Source of the DNA: Streptomyces sp. NRRL F-5123
GTDB taxonomy: Bacteria > Actinomycetota > Actinomycetes > Streptomycetales > Streptomycetaceae
Length of the DNA: 64,000 nucleotides
Assembly (NCBI RefSeq): GCF_000721495.1
Contig: NZ_JOHY01000005.1
Span: 1-64,000, forward strand
Reading direction: 5' to 3'
A program made the translations under genes and the position numbers. The notes beneath the pieces are model-generated. The model did no database searches. It had not been told where the DNA came from and saw nothing but the letters and a program-made list of their open reading frames with translations. Numbering within the stretch: the first letter of the stretch is position 1; each line of letters starts with the position of its first letter. This document shows positions 1 through 7,972 of the stretch, piece by piece.

Positions 1-311
1 CACCCCCACCGGCGGCCGGCCGCCGACGAGACCCCGGGAGGGGGACGATCCGGGGGTGCCCCCGCAGGAATGCGCTACCCAGCGCGGCACCGACTCGGGA
101 AGAGGGTGAGCGCGCATTCCGAGGAGGTACCCCCGGAGTGGCACCCGACCCCACCCACCGAAGCAGAAGCGCGATGCCCCGCCGGGCAACACCCAGCGGC
201 GCGGGGCTGCATCCGATGTGCGGCCGGCGCCGCGTAGGCGCGCGCAACCCCACCGGCCGCAAGGTCCCGCCGAGGACAGGACGAGCCACCCCCCGCGGGC
301 CGAGGGCGCGC
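1..311. other. Intergenic stretch without a supportable gene
   Basis: I see no convincing gene here. A GAGGAGGT sequence near 121-128 is followed by a GTG at 138, but the frame it opens is Arg/Pro-rich and runs antisense into the TerD-like gene. The segment is probably the 3' flank of that gene plus the flank of a gene outside the window. Confidence 0.5.
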
Positions 312-1355
312 TCACGCGTCCGCGGGAACCCACCGCAGAGCCCACCCGTAGGCGTAGTCGACCGTACGCTGAGGGCTGAGGCCCGGACGGGCCGGGAGGT
401 AGCGGGCCTCGCGGCGCAGCCGCAGCACCGCACCCCCGCCCCCGCCCTCCCCCGCACGCTCCCGCGTGAGAAGCACGAGCGCGCACACCGCCGACCCACC
501 CCCTGAGGGAGGCAGCGCGAAGTCCGCCGGCGGCCCGTGCTCGGGCCGCACCTCCACCGTGCCGCCGGAATCCGCGAAGCTCCCGCCGCGCACCGCGAGG
601 AAGACCAGCACCCGACGGAAGCGCACCGCCTGGTCGAGGTTGACGGTCAGTTCCGCTCTGCCGCCGCCCGCGTCGAGCTGGACGTACGGCGGCAGCCACA
701 GCGCCCCGGTGGCGCCGCCGAGCGCCTGCACCACCCCCTTGCGGCCGTCGGCGAGCTCGAAGAGCGCCCCCAACTCGGCGCCGCCGTCCGCGCTGTGGGC
801 GATCCGCAGCAGCCCGGGGCCCAGCCGCGTACCGCCGGCCGCGCGGCGGCCGGCCCCGGCCGGGGGGCGCCGCGCGGCGGAGGGCAGCGGCGGCGCGGTC
901 CGGGCCAGGGCGCGCAGCCGCCACCCCCCGCCCTCCCGGTAGCACTCGCCGACCGCGGTGGCGGGCCCGCCGGTGACGCCGGGCAGCTCGAACCGCACGG
1001 GCCCGCCGCCGCCGAGCGCGCTCAGCCGCGGGGCCGGGATCCGCGCGGCGGGCCCGCCCTCGGCGCGTACCACCACGAGCACCGCGGTGACCGCACTTTC
1101 GAGTGACGCCAGGTCGAGCAGGAGGGTGTCGACGGCCGAGCCGTCCGCGCCGCCCTCCCGCGTGTGGGTGACGGCTCCCGAGACGTGCTCGGGCGCCTCG
1201 GCGACGACGAGGTCCGCCGGGCCGCGCACCGCGCCGTCCGCGAGCAGGAGCGCGCACAGCTCCGCCCGCGGCGTGCCCTGACCCGCGCCGCGGCGGAACT
1301 CCAACCGGACTTCCGCGGTCGGCAAACGGACGCTTTCCCCCCTGCGCAGCAGCAC
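312..1355 (-). CDS. TerD-family-like stress protein
   Basis: The protein has about 347 residues and resembles the TerD/TerE calcium-binding stress family, seen as an N-terminal LLRRGESVRLP strand and a first domain (about 1-170) with the THTREGG and SAVDTLLLDLASL pattern of TerD beta-sandwiches, then a more diverged second domain. The Asp residues that bind calcium in classic TerD are poorly conserved. The start is placed at GTG 1355 because GGGGGAGGT lies just upstream; a longer frame to 1472 would begin with Arg-rich non-conserved sequence. It is divergent from the next gene. TerD proteins are usually linked to tellurite or oxidative stress; the role here is inferred. Confidence 0.65.
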   Translation of the reverse strand: MLLRRGESVRLPTAEVRLEFRRGAGQGTPRAELCALLLADGAVRGPADLVVAEAPEHVSGAVTHTREGGADGSAVDTLLLDLASLESAVTAVLVVVRAEGGPAARIPAPRLSALGGGGPVRFELPGVTGGPATAVGECYREGGGWRLRALARTAPPLPSAARRPPAGAGRRAAGGTRLGPGLLRIAHSADGGAELGALFELADGRKGVVQALGGATGALWLPPYVQLDAGGGRAELTVNLDQAVRFRRVLVFLAVRGGSFADSGGTVEVRPEHGPPADFALPPSGGGSAVCALVLLTRERAGEGGGGGAVLRLRREARYLPARPGLSPQRTVDYAYGWALRWVPADA

Positions 1356-1489
1356 TGCAGACCTCCCCCGGCGCGTCGCGCCTCCCCGGCGGCCCCTCCG
1401 GCACACGCCTTTTACCTGATCACAGCGCTGTTCCGTGACCGGTTTCCGGGGGTTCGCTCGTATTGGGGACATCGTGCCACGAGGAAGCC

Positions 1490-1508
1490 GTCAAACACCC
1501 GTCAAACA
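1490..1508 (+). repeat. Short direct repeat in divergent promoter region
   Basis: GTCAAACA occurs at 1490-1497 and again at 1501-1508, an 11 bp period that would place both copies on the same DNA face. It lies about 55 bp before the downstream start and could be a regulator site; this is inference. Confidence 0.3.
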
Positions 1509-1560
1509 ACCCTCTAATCGGTCTCCCCAACGACCACATCGTGGGCTTAACTTATGGCTC

Positions 1561-2184
1561 ATGACCACCCCCCGCGGTTCGTACGGTGGCGGCTACGGCG
1601 GCTACCCCTCGTCTGCGTCCTTCCCGGACACCCCGATCTACGACAGCCTCGTCGCCGAGCGCGGCACGCCGCAGATCGCCCCGATCCGCGTACCGACGCC
1701 GTACTCCGGCTTCGACTCAGGCATGCCCGCCGGCTACGGCGCCAACCTGCCCGCCACCCGGCCGGCGCTGCCCGCCCTGCCGGCCGGCCCCTCGTCGCCC
1801 TCCTACCAGCCGCCGCAGCCTCCGGCGCCCGGCGGCTACCCGGGCGGCGGCTACCCGCAGCAGCCCGCGCCGTACGTCCCGCAGCAGGCGCAGCCTCCCC
1901 GCGGCGGCTACGCCAACAACGGCTTCAACGGCGGCAACGGTTTCAACGGCGGCTTCCCGCCCGGCGGCGCGCCGATGGGCGCGCCGATGGGCCAGCCCAT
2001 GAACGGCCAGCCGGGCGGCTACGGCGGCGGCATGCCGCAGCAGGCTCCGCCCGGCGGCTACGAGGCCGCGCGCCCGGTGCCGCCGCGTCCCGTTCCTCCG
2101 CGGCAGGTCCCCGGCGGCCACCCCGAGGAGCAGTACCCGCGGCGCAACCTCGGCAACGGCGGCGGAGGTTACTACCAGGGCTGA
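1561..2184 (+). CDS. Conserved Gly/Pro/Gln-rich protein (DUF6643-like)
   Basis: The protein has 207 residues and no transmembrane segment. Its only ordered-looking, conserved piece is near residues 24-43 (TPIYDSLVAERGTPQIAP), which I recognise from a family common in Streptomyces. The rest is low-complexity Gly, Pro, Gln, Tyr and Asn, likely disordered. ATG 1561 is chosen because the family motif follows closely; no strong ribosome binding site is visible, and ATG 1554 is in another frame. Function is unknown. Confidence 0.75.
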   Translation: MTTPRGSYGGGYGGYPSSASFPDTPIYDSLVAERGTPQIAPIRVPTPYSGFDSGMPAGYGANLPATRPALPALPAGPSSPSYQPPQPPAPGGYPGGGYPQQPAPYVPQQAQPPRGGYANNGFNGGNGFNGGFPPGGAPMGAPMGQPMNGQPGGYGGGMPQQAPPGGYEAARPVPPRPVPPRQVPGGHPEEQYPRRNLGNGGGGYYQG

Positions 2185-2216
2185 CCTGCGGGGGCACGCG
2201 CTGGCACCATGGCGTC

Positions 2217-3044
2217 ATGAGTCCGCTGACGCTGAGCGCCCTGAACATCCATCCGGTCAAGTCGCTGCGCGCCGTCGGCGTGCACGAGGCGGTTGTCGAG
2301 CCCTGGGGGCTCGCGGGGGACCGCCGCTGGATGCTGGTCGACGCCGGCGACACGGCCGTGACGCAGCGCGAGCACGCGCAGCTTGCGCTGGTCGGCGCGC
2401 TGCCGCTGCCCGGCGGCGGGCTGCGGCTGTCCGCGCCCGGACAGCCGGACCTCGATGTCGCCGTGCCTCCCGCGGGGGCGGAACTGCGCGGCGTGCGGAT
2501 CTTCGCGGGCAAGGTGGACGTGGTCGCCGCCGACGCGTCGGCCGGCGCGTGGTTCGGCGCGTACCTCGGCGAGCCGGTGCGTCTGGTGTTCCTCGACGAG
2601 CCCGCCGTCCGGCGGCCGATCGACCCGGCCTACGCGCGCCCCGGCGAGACCGTCAGCCTCGCCGACGGCTTCCCGCTGCTGCTCGCCTCGTCCTCCTCGC
2701 TCGGCGCCCTCAACGCGCTGATCGCCGCCGGGGACCGCCCCGCGGAGGGCCCCCTGCCGATGAACCGCTTCCGGCCCAACGCGGTGGTCGACGGCGCCGC
2801 CGCGTGGGCGGAGGACGGCTGGCGGCGGGTGCGGATCGGCGAGGTGGTCTTCCGGGTCGCCAAACCCTGCGGGCGCTGCGTGGTCACCACCACCGACCAG
2901 TCGACCGCCTTCCGCGGAAAGGAGCCACTTCGGACGCTGGCGCGGCACCGAAACGTCGGCTCCCGCCTGCTCTTCGGGCAGAACCTGGTCCCTGAGGGCA
3001 CCGGAACCCTGCGCGTCGGCGATCCGTTGACCGTTCTGGAGTGA
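2217..3044 (+). CDS. MOSC domain-containing protein
   Basis: The 275-residue protein has an N-terminal MOSC beta-barrel (about 1-120, starting LTLSALNIHPVKSLR) followed by a MOSC domain. The conserved cysteine motif KPCGRCVVTTTDQ lies near residue 215. MOSC proteins of the YcbX/mARC type handle molybdenum cofactor or a transferred sulfur and detoxify N-hydroxylated compounds; no ferredoxin domain is attached here, so an electron partner would be separate. It starts 32 bp after the previous gene and may be cotranscribed. Family assignment is firm, substrate unknown. Confidence 0.88.
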   Translation: MSPLTLSALNIHPVKSLRAVGVHEAVVEPWGLAGDRRWMLVDAGDTAVTQREHAQLALVGALPLPGGGLRLSAPGQPDLDVAVPPAGAELRGVRIFAGKVDVVAADASAGAWFGAYLGEPVRLVFLDEPAVRRPIDPAYARPGETVSLADGFPLLLASSSSLGALNALIAAGDRPAEGPLPMNRFRPNAVVDGAAAWAEDGWRRVRIGEVVFRVAKPCGRCVVTTTDQSTAFRGKEPLRTLARHRNVGSRLLFGQNLVPEGTGTLRVGDPLTVLE

Positions 3045-3156
3045 CGTGCGGACGCGCCGTCCCGCCCTTCCGGCGGGTTGCCGGCGCCTTTGCGCGTCGG
3101 TCGTGCCGTCCGGGGGTATGCGTGGGCGGTAGGGACGGGTGAAGGAGGTGGCGGCC

Positions 3157-3780
3157 GTGGCTCGTCGGAGCAGGACCACCAGGTTCGCGTGGCGCTGGCG
3201 GCGCAATCCGCTGCGCCGGCGTTCCGACCTCGTCGAGGCCTGGATCGGACTGGTCACCGTGCTGCTGATCTGCACGGTGCCGCTCGTCGGCTGGTGGGCC
3301 GGCCAGTCGGCGGACCGCGCCCTGACCCGGGTCGCGCGCGTCCAGCGGAGCGAGCGCAGTCTCGTACCCGCCACCGTGGTGCCCGCGTCCGCGGCGCGCG
3401 GCGCCCGCACCGCGCCGGGCGCGGAGCGGGCGGTGGGCCGGCAGGCGGATCCGGCCGGCGAGGAGGTGCTGCGCTGGACGGCGCCTGACGGCACGTCGCG
3501 CTCCGGGAAGGTGCCGCTGGATCTCGAGGTGTGGCACGGCACCCGGCTGCTGCTGTGGACGGACCACCAGGGCGGGCTGGTCGCGCCGCCGCTGGACCAC
3601 GCGACGGCCACCGCGCACGCCGCGCTGGCCGGGGTGACGACCGCGGGCGTGGCCGCCGGCGCGCTGCTGCTGGCGCGGCAGCTGCTGCTGTGGCGGCTGA
3701 CGCAGCGCAGGATGGAATCCTGGGACCGCGCCTGGGCCCGGTTCGGCCAGGACTGGGGCCGGGCCGGAGCCGGCGGCTGA
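3157..3780 (+). CDS. Rv1733c-like membrane protein
   Basis: The 207-residue protein has a basic N-terminus, one transmembrane segment near residues 28-50 (VEAWIGLVTVLLICTVPLVG), an extracytoplasmic loop of about 100 residues, and a second segment near 150-172. This layout and the RRNPLRRRSDLVEAW motif match the actinobacterial Rv1733c-like family of unknown function. GTG 3157 is chosen because AAGGAGGT at 3142-3149 is well spaced for it; the upstream GTG 3139 lacks a site. Confidence 0.78.
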   Translation: MARRSRTTRFAWRWRRNPLRRRSDLVEAWIGLVTVLLICTVPLVGWWAGQSADRALTRVARVQRSERSLVPATVVPASAARGARTAPGAERAVGRQADPAGEEVLRWTAPDGTSRSGKVPLDLEVWHGTRLLLWTDHQGGLVAPPLDHATATAHAALAGVTTAGVAAGALLLARQLLLWRLTQRRMESWDRAWARFGQDWGRAGAGG

Positions 3781-3940
3781 CCCGGCGGCGCACGGCTCCG
3801 CCGCGGGGGCGCCCCGGTGCGCGGGCGGATGCGCCGGGCGACGCCGCCCGCCTGACGGGACGTCGTCAACAGCGCCCCTTCGCGCACGCTACGGTTGATC
3901 CCCGGTCGGCCGACGCAAGAGGTGGGGGCAGGGCAACCCG

Positions 3941-6355
3941 ATGGCACATGGCGTGGTGCAGGTCACCAACCCGAGCAGTTCACGGTGGCGCCGCCGCACG
4001 GGCGAGTACGCCACGGTGGCCGACGCGCTGGCCGCCGCCGCCGACGGCGACGTGCTGACGGTGGGTCCCGGCACGTACCGCGAGAACCTGGTGATAGACC
4101 ACGCGGTCACCCTGCGCTGCGCGGACGGCCCCGGCACGGTGCGGATCGCCCCCTCGTCGGGCGTGGCGGTGACGGTGCGGGCCTCGGCCTCGGTGCACGA
4201 CCTGGTGGTCGAGGGCCAGGACAGCACGGCCGCCGCGCTGCTGGTGGAGGCGTGCTCGCCGGAGCTGACGGGGCTGCGGGTCAACGCGCGTTCGGCGGTG
4301 GGCGTCGAGGTGCGCGACAACGCCCGCCCGACCGCCAGGCGTTGCACGGTGGACAACCCGGCGGGCGTCGGCATCAGCGTGCTGGACGCGGCGGGCGGGC
4401 TGTTCGAGGACTGCGAGGTGGTCGCGGCAGGCCAGTCCGGCGTGACGGTGCGCACGGGCGGCAGCCCGCGGCTCGAGCGCTGCCGGGTGCACCACGTCTC
4501 GGGCTCCGGCCTGTCGGTCACCGGCGAGCACAGCTCGCTGGAGGCGGTCGGCTGCGAGGTGTTCGAGGTGCGCGGGACGGGCCTGCACCTCTCGCAGCGC
4601 GCCTCGGGCCAGCTCACCGACTGCCGGGTGCACGGCACCACAGGCGACGGGATCTCGCTGGATTCCGACGCGGTGCTGGCGATGTCCGACTGCGACGTCC
4701 ACGACATCCCGGAGAACGCCGTGGACCTGCGGGCCCGCGCGGTGCTCACGCTGACCCGCTGCACGGTCCGCCGCTTCGGCCGCAACGGCCTGTCGGTGTG
4801 GGACCCGGGCACGAGGGCCGACGCCAACGGGTGCGAGATCCACGACAGCACGGGCGACTACCCGGCGGTGTGGGTCAGCGACGGCGCGGTGGCCGTTATC
4901 GACGCCTGCCGCGTGCACGACGTGCCGGACGCGCTGTTCGTGCTGGACCGCGGCTCGCGCGCGGACGTGGTGGACAGCGACTTCACGCAGATCCGCAACA
5001 CCGCGGTGTCGGTGAGCGACGGCGCCAACGTCCAGCTGGACGACTGCCGGATCCGCGACGCGGCGACCGGCGCCTGGTTCCGCGACCACGGCAGCGGCGG
5101 CACCTTCGCCCAGGTCACCATCGACTCCGCGTCGACCGGCGTGATCGTCACCAAGGGCGCGGACCCGGCGCTGGAGCGCTGCACGGTGACCAACACGACC
5201 GAGTCCGGCATCTACGTCTCGGCCGAGGGCCGCGGCACCTTCACCGCCTGCAAGGTGACCGGCAGCAAGGGCTACGGCTTCCACATCATCGACGGCTGCC
5301 GCTCCACGCTGACCCGCTGCCGCACCGAGCGCTGCGCCCGCGGCGGCTACGAGTTCGCCGAGCCCGGCCCGGTGACGGAGGACTGCACGAGCGACCGGGC
5401 CGCGACGCCCGAGCCGGCCCCCGTCACGGTGCCGCCGGTGCCCGAGCGGCAGCCGGCGGGACGGTCGTACGGGCTGCTCGGCGGGGTGCCGCAGCAGCAG
5501 CCCGCCCAGCCCGCGGCGCAGCCGGAGCCCGCCCCGGCCGCCGGGCGCGGGAGCGCCGAGGTGCTGGCCGAACTGGACGCGCTGGTCGGCCTGGACGGCG
5601 TCAAGCGCGAGGTGCGCACCCTCATCGACATGATCGCGGTGGGCCGCCGCCGCCTTGAGGCCGGCCTCAAGGCGCCCTCCCCGCGCCGCCATCTGGTCTT
5701 CACCGGCTCCCCCGGCACCGGCAAGACCACTGTGGCGCGGCTCTACGGCGAGATCCTGGCGTCGCTCGACGTGCTGGAGCGCGGCCACCTGGTGGAGGTG
5801 GCCCGGGTCGACCTGGTCGGCGAGCACATCGGCTCGACCGCGATCCGCACCCAGGAGGCCTTCGAACGGGCCCGCGGCGGCGTGCTGTTCATCGACGAGG
5901 CCTACGCGCTCGCGCCGGAGGACGGCGGCCGGGACTTCGGCCGGGAGGCGATCGACACCCTGGTCAAGCTGATGGAGGACCACCGGGACGCGGTCGTCGT
6001 GATCGTCGCCGGGTACACCGCCGAGATGGAGCGCTTCCTCGCCTCCAACCCCGGTGTGGCGTCCCGCTTCTCGCGGACGATCACCTTCGGCGACTACTCG
6101 GCCGAGGAGCTGCTGCGGATCGTGGAGTCGCAGGCCGCGGAGCAGGAGTACCGGCTCGGCGAGGACGCGGGCGAGGCGCTGCTGAAGTACTTCTCCGCCC
6201 TGCCCAAGGGCCCCGCGTTCGGTAACGGGCGGGCGGCGCGGCAGGCGTTCGAGGCGATGGTGGAGCGGCACGCGGTGCGCCTGGCGCACGTCGACGAGCC
6301 CACCCACGACGAACTCCAACTGCTCTACCCGGAGGATCTGCCCGAGCTGCCCTGA
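3941..6355 (+). CDS. Right-handed beta-helix / CbxX-type AAA+ ATPase fusion
   Basis: The 804-residue protein fuses two modules. Residues about 20-500 are a long right-handed parallel beta-helix made of repeated 22-24 residue coils with Cys, Asn and Asp ladders, such as are found in carbohydrate-active or protein-binding scaffolds. After a Pro/Gln-rich linker (about 500-540) comes an AAA+ domain of the CbxX/CfqX (EccA C-terminal-like) type, with Walker A GSPGTGKTTVARLYG near 588 and Walker B GGVLFIDEAYAL near 646. Known relatives are Rubisco-activase-like or type VII secretion chaperone ATPases; here the helix may hold a substrate that the ATPase remodels. No secretion signal is seen, so it should be cytoplasmic. 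Confidence 0.85.
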   Translation: MAHGVVQVTNPSSSRWRRRTGEYATVADALAAAADGDVLTVGPGTYRENLVIDHAVTLRCADGPGTVRIAPSSGVAVTVRASASVHDLVVEGQDSTAAALLVEACSPELTGLRVNARSAVGVEVRDNARPTARRCTVDNPAGVGISVLDAAGGLFEDCEVVAAGQSGVTVRTGGSPRLERCRVHHVSGSGLSVTGEHSSLEAVGCEVFEVRGTGLHLSQRASGQLTDCRVHGTTGDGISLDSDAVLAMSDCDVHDIPENAVDLRARAVLTLTRCTVRRFGRNGLSVWDPGTRADANGCEIHDSTGDYPAVWVSDGAVAVIDACRVHDVPDALFVLDRGSRADVVDSDFTQIRNTAVSVSDGANVQLDDCRIRDAATGAWFRDHGSGGTFAQVTIDSASTGVIVTKGADPALERCTVTNTTESGIYVSAEGRGTFTACKVTGSKGYGFHIIDGCRSTLTRCRTERCARGGYEFAEPGPVTEDCTSDRAATPEPAPVTVPPVPERQPAGRSYGLLGGVPQQQPAQPAAQPEPAPAAGRGSAEVLAELDALVGLDGVKREVRTLIDMIAVGRRRLEAGLKAPSPRRHLVFTGSPGTGKTTVARLYGEILASLDVLERGHLVEVARVDLVGEHIGSTAIRTQEAFERARGGVLFIDEAYALAPEDGGRDFGREAIDTLVKLMEDHRDAVVVIVAGYTAEMERFLASNPGVASRFSRTITFGDYSAEELLRIVESQAAEQEYRLGEDAGEALLKYFSALPKGPAFGNGRAARQAFEAMVERHAVRLAHVDEPTHDELQLLYPEDLPELP

Positions 6356-6523
6356 GCCGCACGGTCCCCGCCCGCGCCCCGGGCGGGGTACAAGAGGGCG
6401 GCCGCCGGGCGCGCGGCGGCGGGCACGTGGAAAGATGGGGCAGATGCGCCCGCGGCGCACCGCGGCGGCCGGTCACACCGGGAAGAACCCAGAACGCACA
6501 AGACGCAGAAGACGAGGTCACGG

Positions 6524-7351
6524 GTGGGCGACAACCAGAACCTCCTCGCCGAGCAGCGCAGGGCACTGATCCTGGACGAGGTGCGCCGCCGCGGTGGTGT
6601 GCGGGTCAACGAGCTGACGCGCAGGCTCAACGTCTCGGACATGACGGTCCGCCGGGATCTGGACGCGCTCGCCCGGCAGGGCGTGGTGGAGAAGGTGCAC
6701 GGCGGAGCGGTGCCGGTCGTCGAGGCCAGCAGCCACGAGCCGGGCTTCGAGGCGAAGTCCGGCCTGGAGCTGGGCGCCAAGGAGGCCATCGCGACGGCCG
6801 CCGCCGCCCTGGTGCCGCCCGGCAGCGCGATCGCCCTGGCCGGCGGTACGACCGCGTACGCCCTCGCGCACCATCTGCTGGACGTACCGGACCTGACGGT
6901 GGTGACCAACTCCGTGCGCGTCGCCGACGTCTTCCAGAACAACCAGCGGCGCCCCGGCGCGGCCCCCGGCGAGGGGTCGGCCACCGTGGTGATCACCGGC
7001 GGGGTGCGGACGCCTTCGGAGACCCTCGTCGGGCCGGTGGCCGACCGGGCGATCCAGGCCCTGCACTTCGACCTGCTCTTCCTGGGCGTGCACGGCATCT
7101 CGGTGGAGGCGGGCCTGTCGACGCCGAACCTGGCGGAGGCCGAGACCAACCGGCATTTCGTCCGCTCGGCCCGCCGGGTCGTGGTGATCGCCGACCACAC
7201 CAAGTGGGGAACGGTGGGCCTCAGCTCGTTCGCGTCGCTGGAGGACGTGGACACGCTGGTGACGGACGCGGGCATCCCCGAGGTGCTGCGGGCCGAGATC
7301 GCCGAGCACCTGTCGGACCTCATCGTGGCGGGCGAGCCCGCCGAGAGCTGA
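6524..7351 (+). CDS. DeoR/GlpR-family transcriptional regulator
   Basis: The 275-residue protein has a DeoR winged helix at about 8-63 (ILDEVRRRGGVRVNEL ... DMTVRRDLDAL) and a DeoR C-terminal sugar-phosphate sensor domain with VVTNS, HFDLLFLGVHGI and IADHTKWG motifs. Such regulators respond to phosphorylated sugars and usually repress neighbouring carbohydrate genes; no sugar gene adjoins it here. GTG 6524 follows a GAGGT sequence. The last 29 bp of the gene plus its 3' flank are duplicated downstream. Confidence 0.9.
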   Translation: MGDNQNLLAEQRRALILDEVRRRGGVRVNELTRRLNVSDMTVRRDLDALARQGVVEKVHGGAVPVVEASSHEPGFEAKSGLELGAKEAIATAAAALVPPGSAIALAGGTTAYALAHHLLDVPDLTVVTNSVRVADVFQNNQRRPGAAPGEGSATVVITGGVRTPSETLVGPVADRAIQALHFDLLFLGVHGISVEAGLSTPNLAEAETNRHFVRSARRVVVIADHTKWGTVGLSSFASLEDVDTLVTDAGIPEVLRAEIAEHLSDLIVAGEPAES

Positions 7352-7437
7352 CCGCCCTGCGGCCGGATCCGCCCGTGCGCTCGTCGTGGCGGGGGAGCCC
7401 GCCGAGAGCTGAGCGGCGGGCGGCCGGATCCGCCCGT
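7323..7437 (+). repeat. Tandem duplication of the 3' end of the DeoR gene
   Basis: Bases 7323-7376 recur at 7384-7437 with a 61 bp period and only a few differences, including the same in-frame TGA and the following GGCCGGATCCGCCCGT. The second copy lies outside the gene and touches the stop codon of the next (leftward) gene. Confidence 0.85.
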
Positions 7438-7847
7438 CAGCCGCCGATCCAGGACCACGCGCTGCTGGGCGCCAGCAGGAAGAGCACGACCGCGACGACC
7501 AGGACGATGCCCGCGAAGGCGCGCAGCCGCCGCACGCCGGGCGTCAGGGGGCGCCGGGGCGGCCGGTTGTCGGGCCGCCACGCGGCGGCGTGCTGCGAGG
7601 GGGTGTGCGGCCGGCTGCGGCGCCGCCCGAAGCGGCGCGGCACGGCGTCGACGCCCCGCTCGTCCTCCTCGCGCAGCCGGCGGGCGACGATCCTGGCCCG
7701 CGCCGAGGGCTCCTTCGGCGCGGTGGCGCGTATCGCGCGCTCGGAGTCGTTGGCGAACTGCTCCCACACGTCGTCGGGCAGCGACGGCTCGTCGGCCGCG
7801 GGTGGTGGTTCGGTGGTCACTTCTGCGCTCTCGTCTCGTCCAGGCAT
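7437..7847 (-). CDS. Small membrane protein of unknown function
   Basis: The 136-residue protein has an acidic N-terminus with a DDVWEQFANDSERAIRA segment, a strongly basic middle and one C-terminal transmembrane helix (FAGIVLVVAVVLFLLAP, about 112-130). It resembles conserved single-pass Streptomyces proteins with no assigned role. ATG 7847 is used although no clear ribosome binding site precedes it. It lies downstream of the large membrane protein gene in the same direction, separated by a hairpin. Confidence 0.65.
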   Translation of the reverse strand: MPGRDESAEVTTEPPPAADEPSLPDDVWEQFANDSERAIRATAPKEPSARARIVARRLREEDERGVDAVPRRFGRRRSRPHTPSQHAAAWRPDNRPPRRPLTPGVRRLRAFAGIVLVVAVVLFLLAPSSAWSWIGG

Positions 7848-7948
7848 GGCCGGGGCGGCGGCACTCGGCGCGCTTTCCCCCCACCGGCGAATCGATACTT
7901 CCCCTGCCACTTTTACCACGCCGGATGCCGTGCGCGGCGTGATACTCC

Positions 7949-7971
7949 GGCTGCGGGCGGCTCCGCCGCAG
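7949..7971 (-). terminator. Possible terminator hairpin
   Basis: CTGCGGGCGG and CCGCCGCAG form a GC-rich stem with a short loop immediately after the end of the upstream leftward gene. There is no T-run, which is usual in this kind of genome. Confidence 0.4.
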
Positions 7972-7972
7972 G

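Noticed and set aside
138..506. Open frame after a GAGGAGGT sequence at the left edge
   Set aside because: It is Arg/Pro-rich, has no recognisable fold and runs antisense into the TerD-like gene.
2172..3947. Long antisense frames over the MOSC and other GC-rich genes
   Set aside because: These are third-position GC shadows of real genes, with no family motifs and Arg/Ala/Gly/Pro composition.
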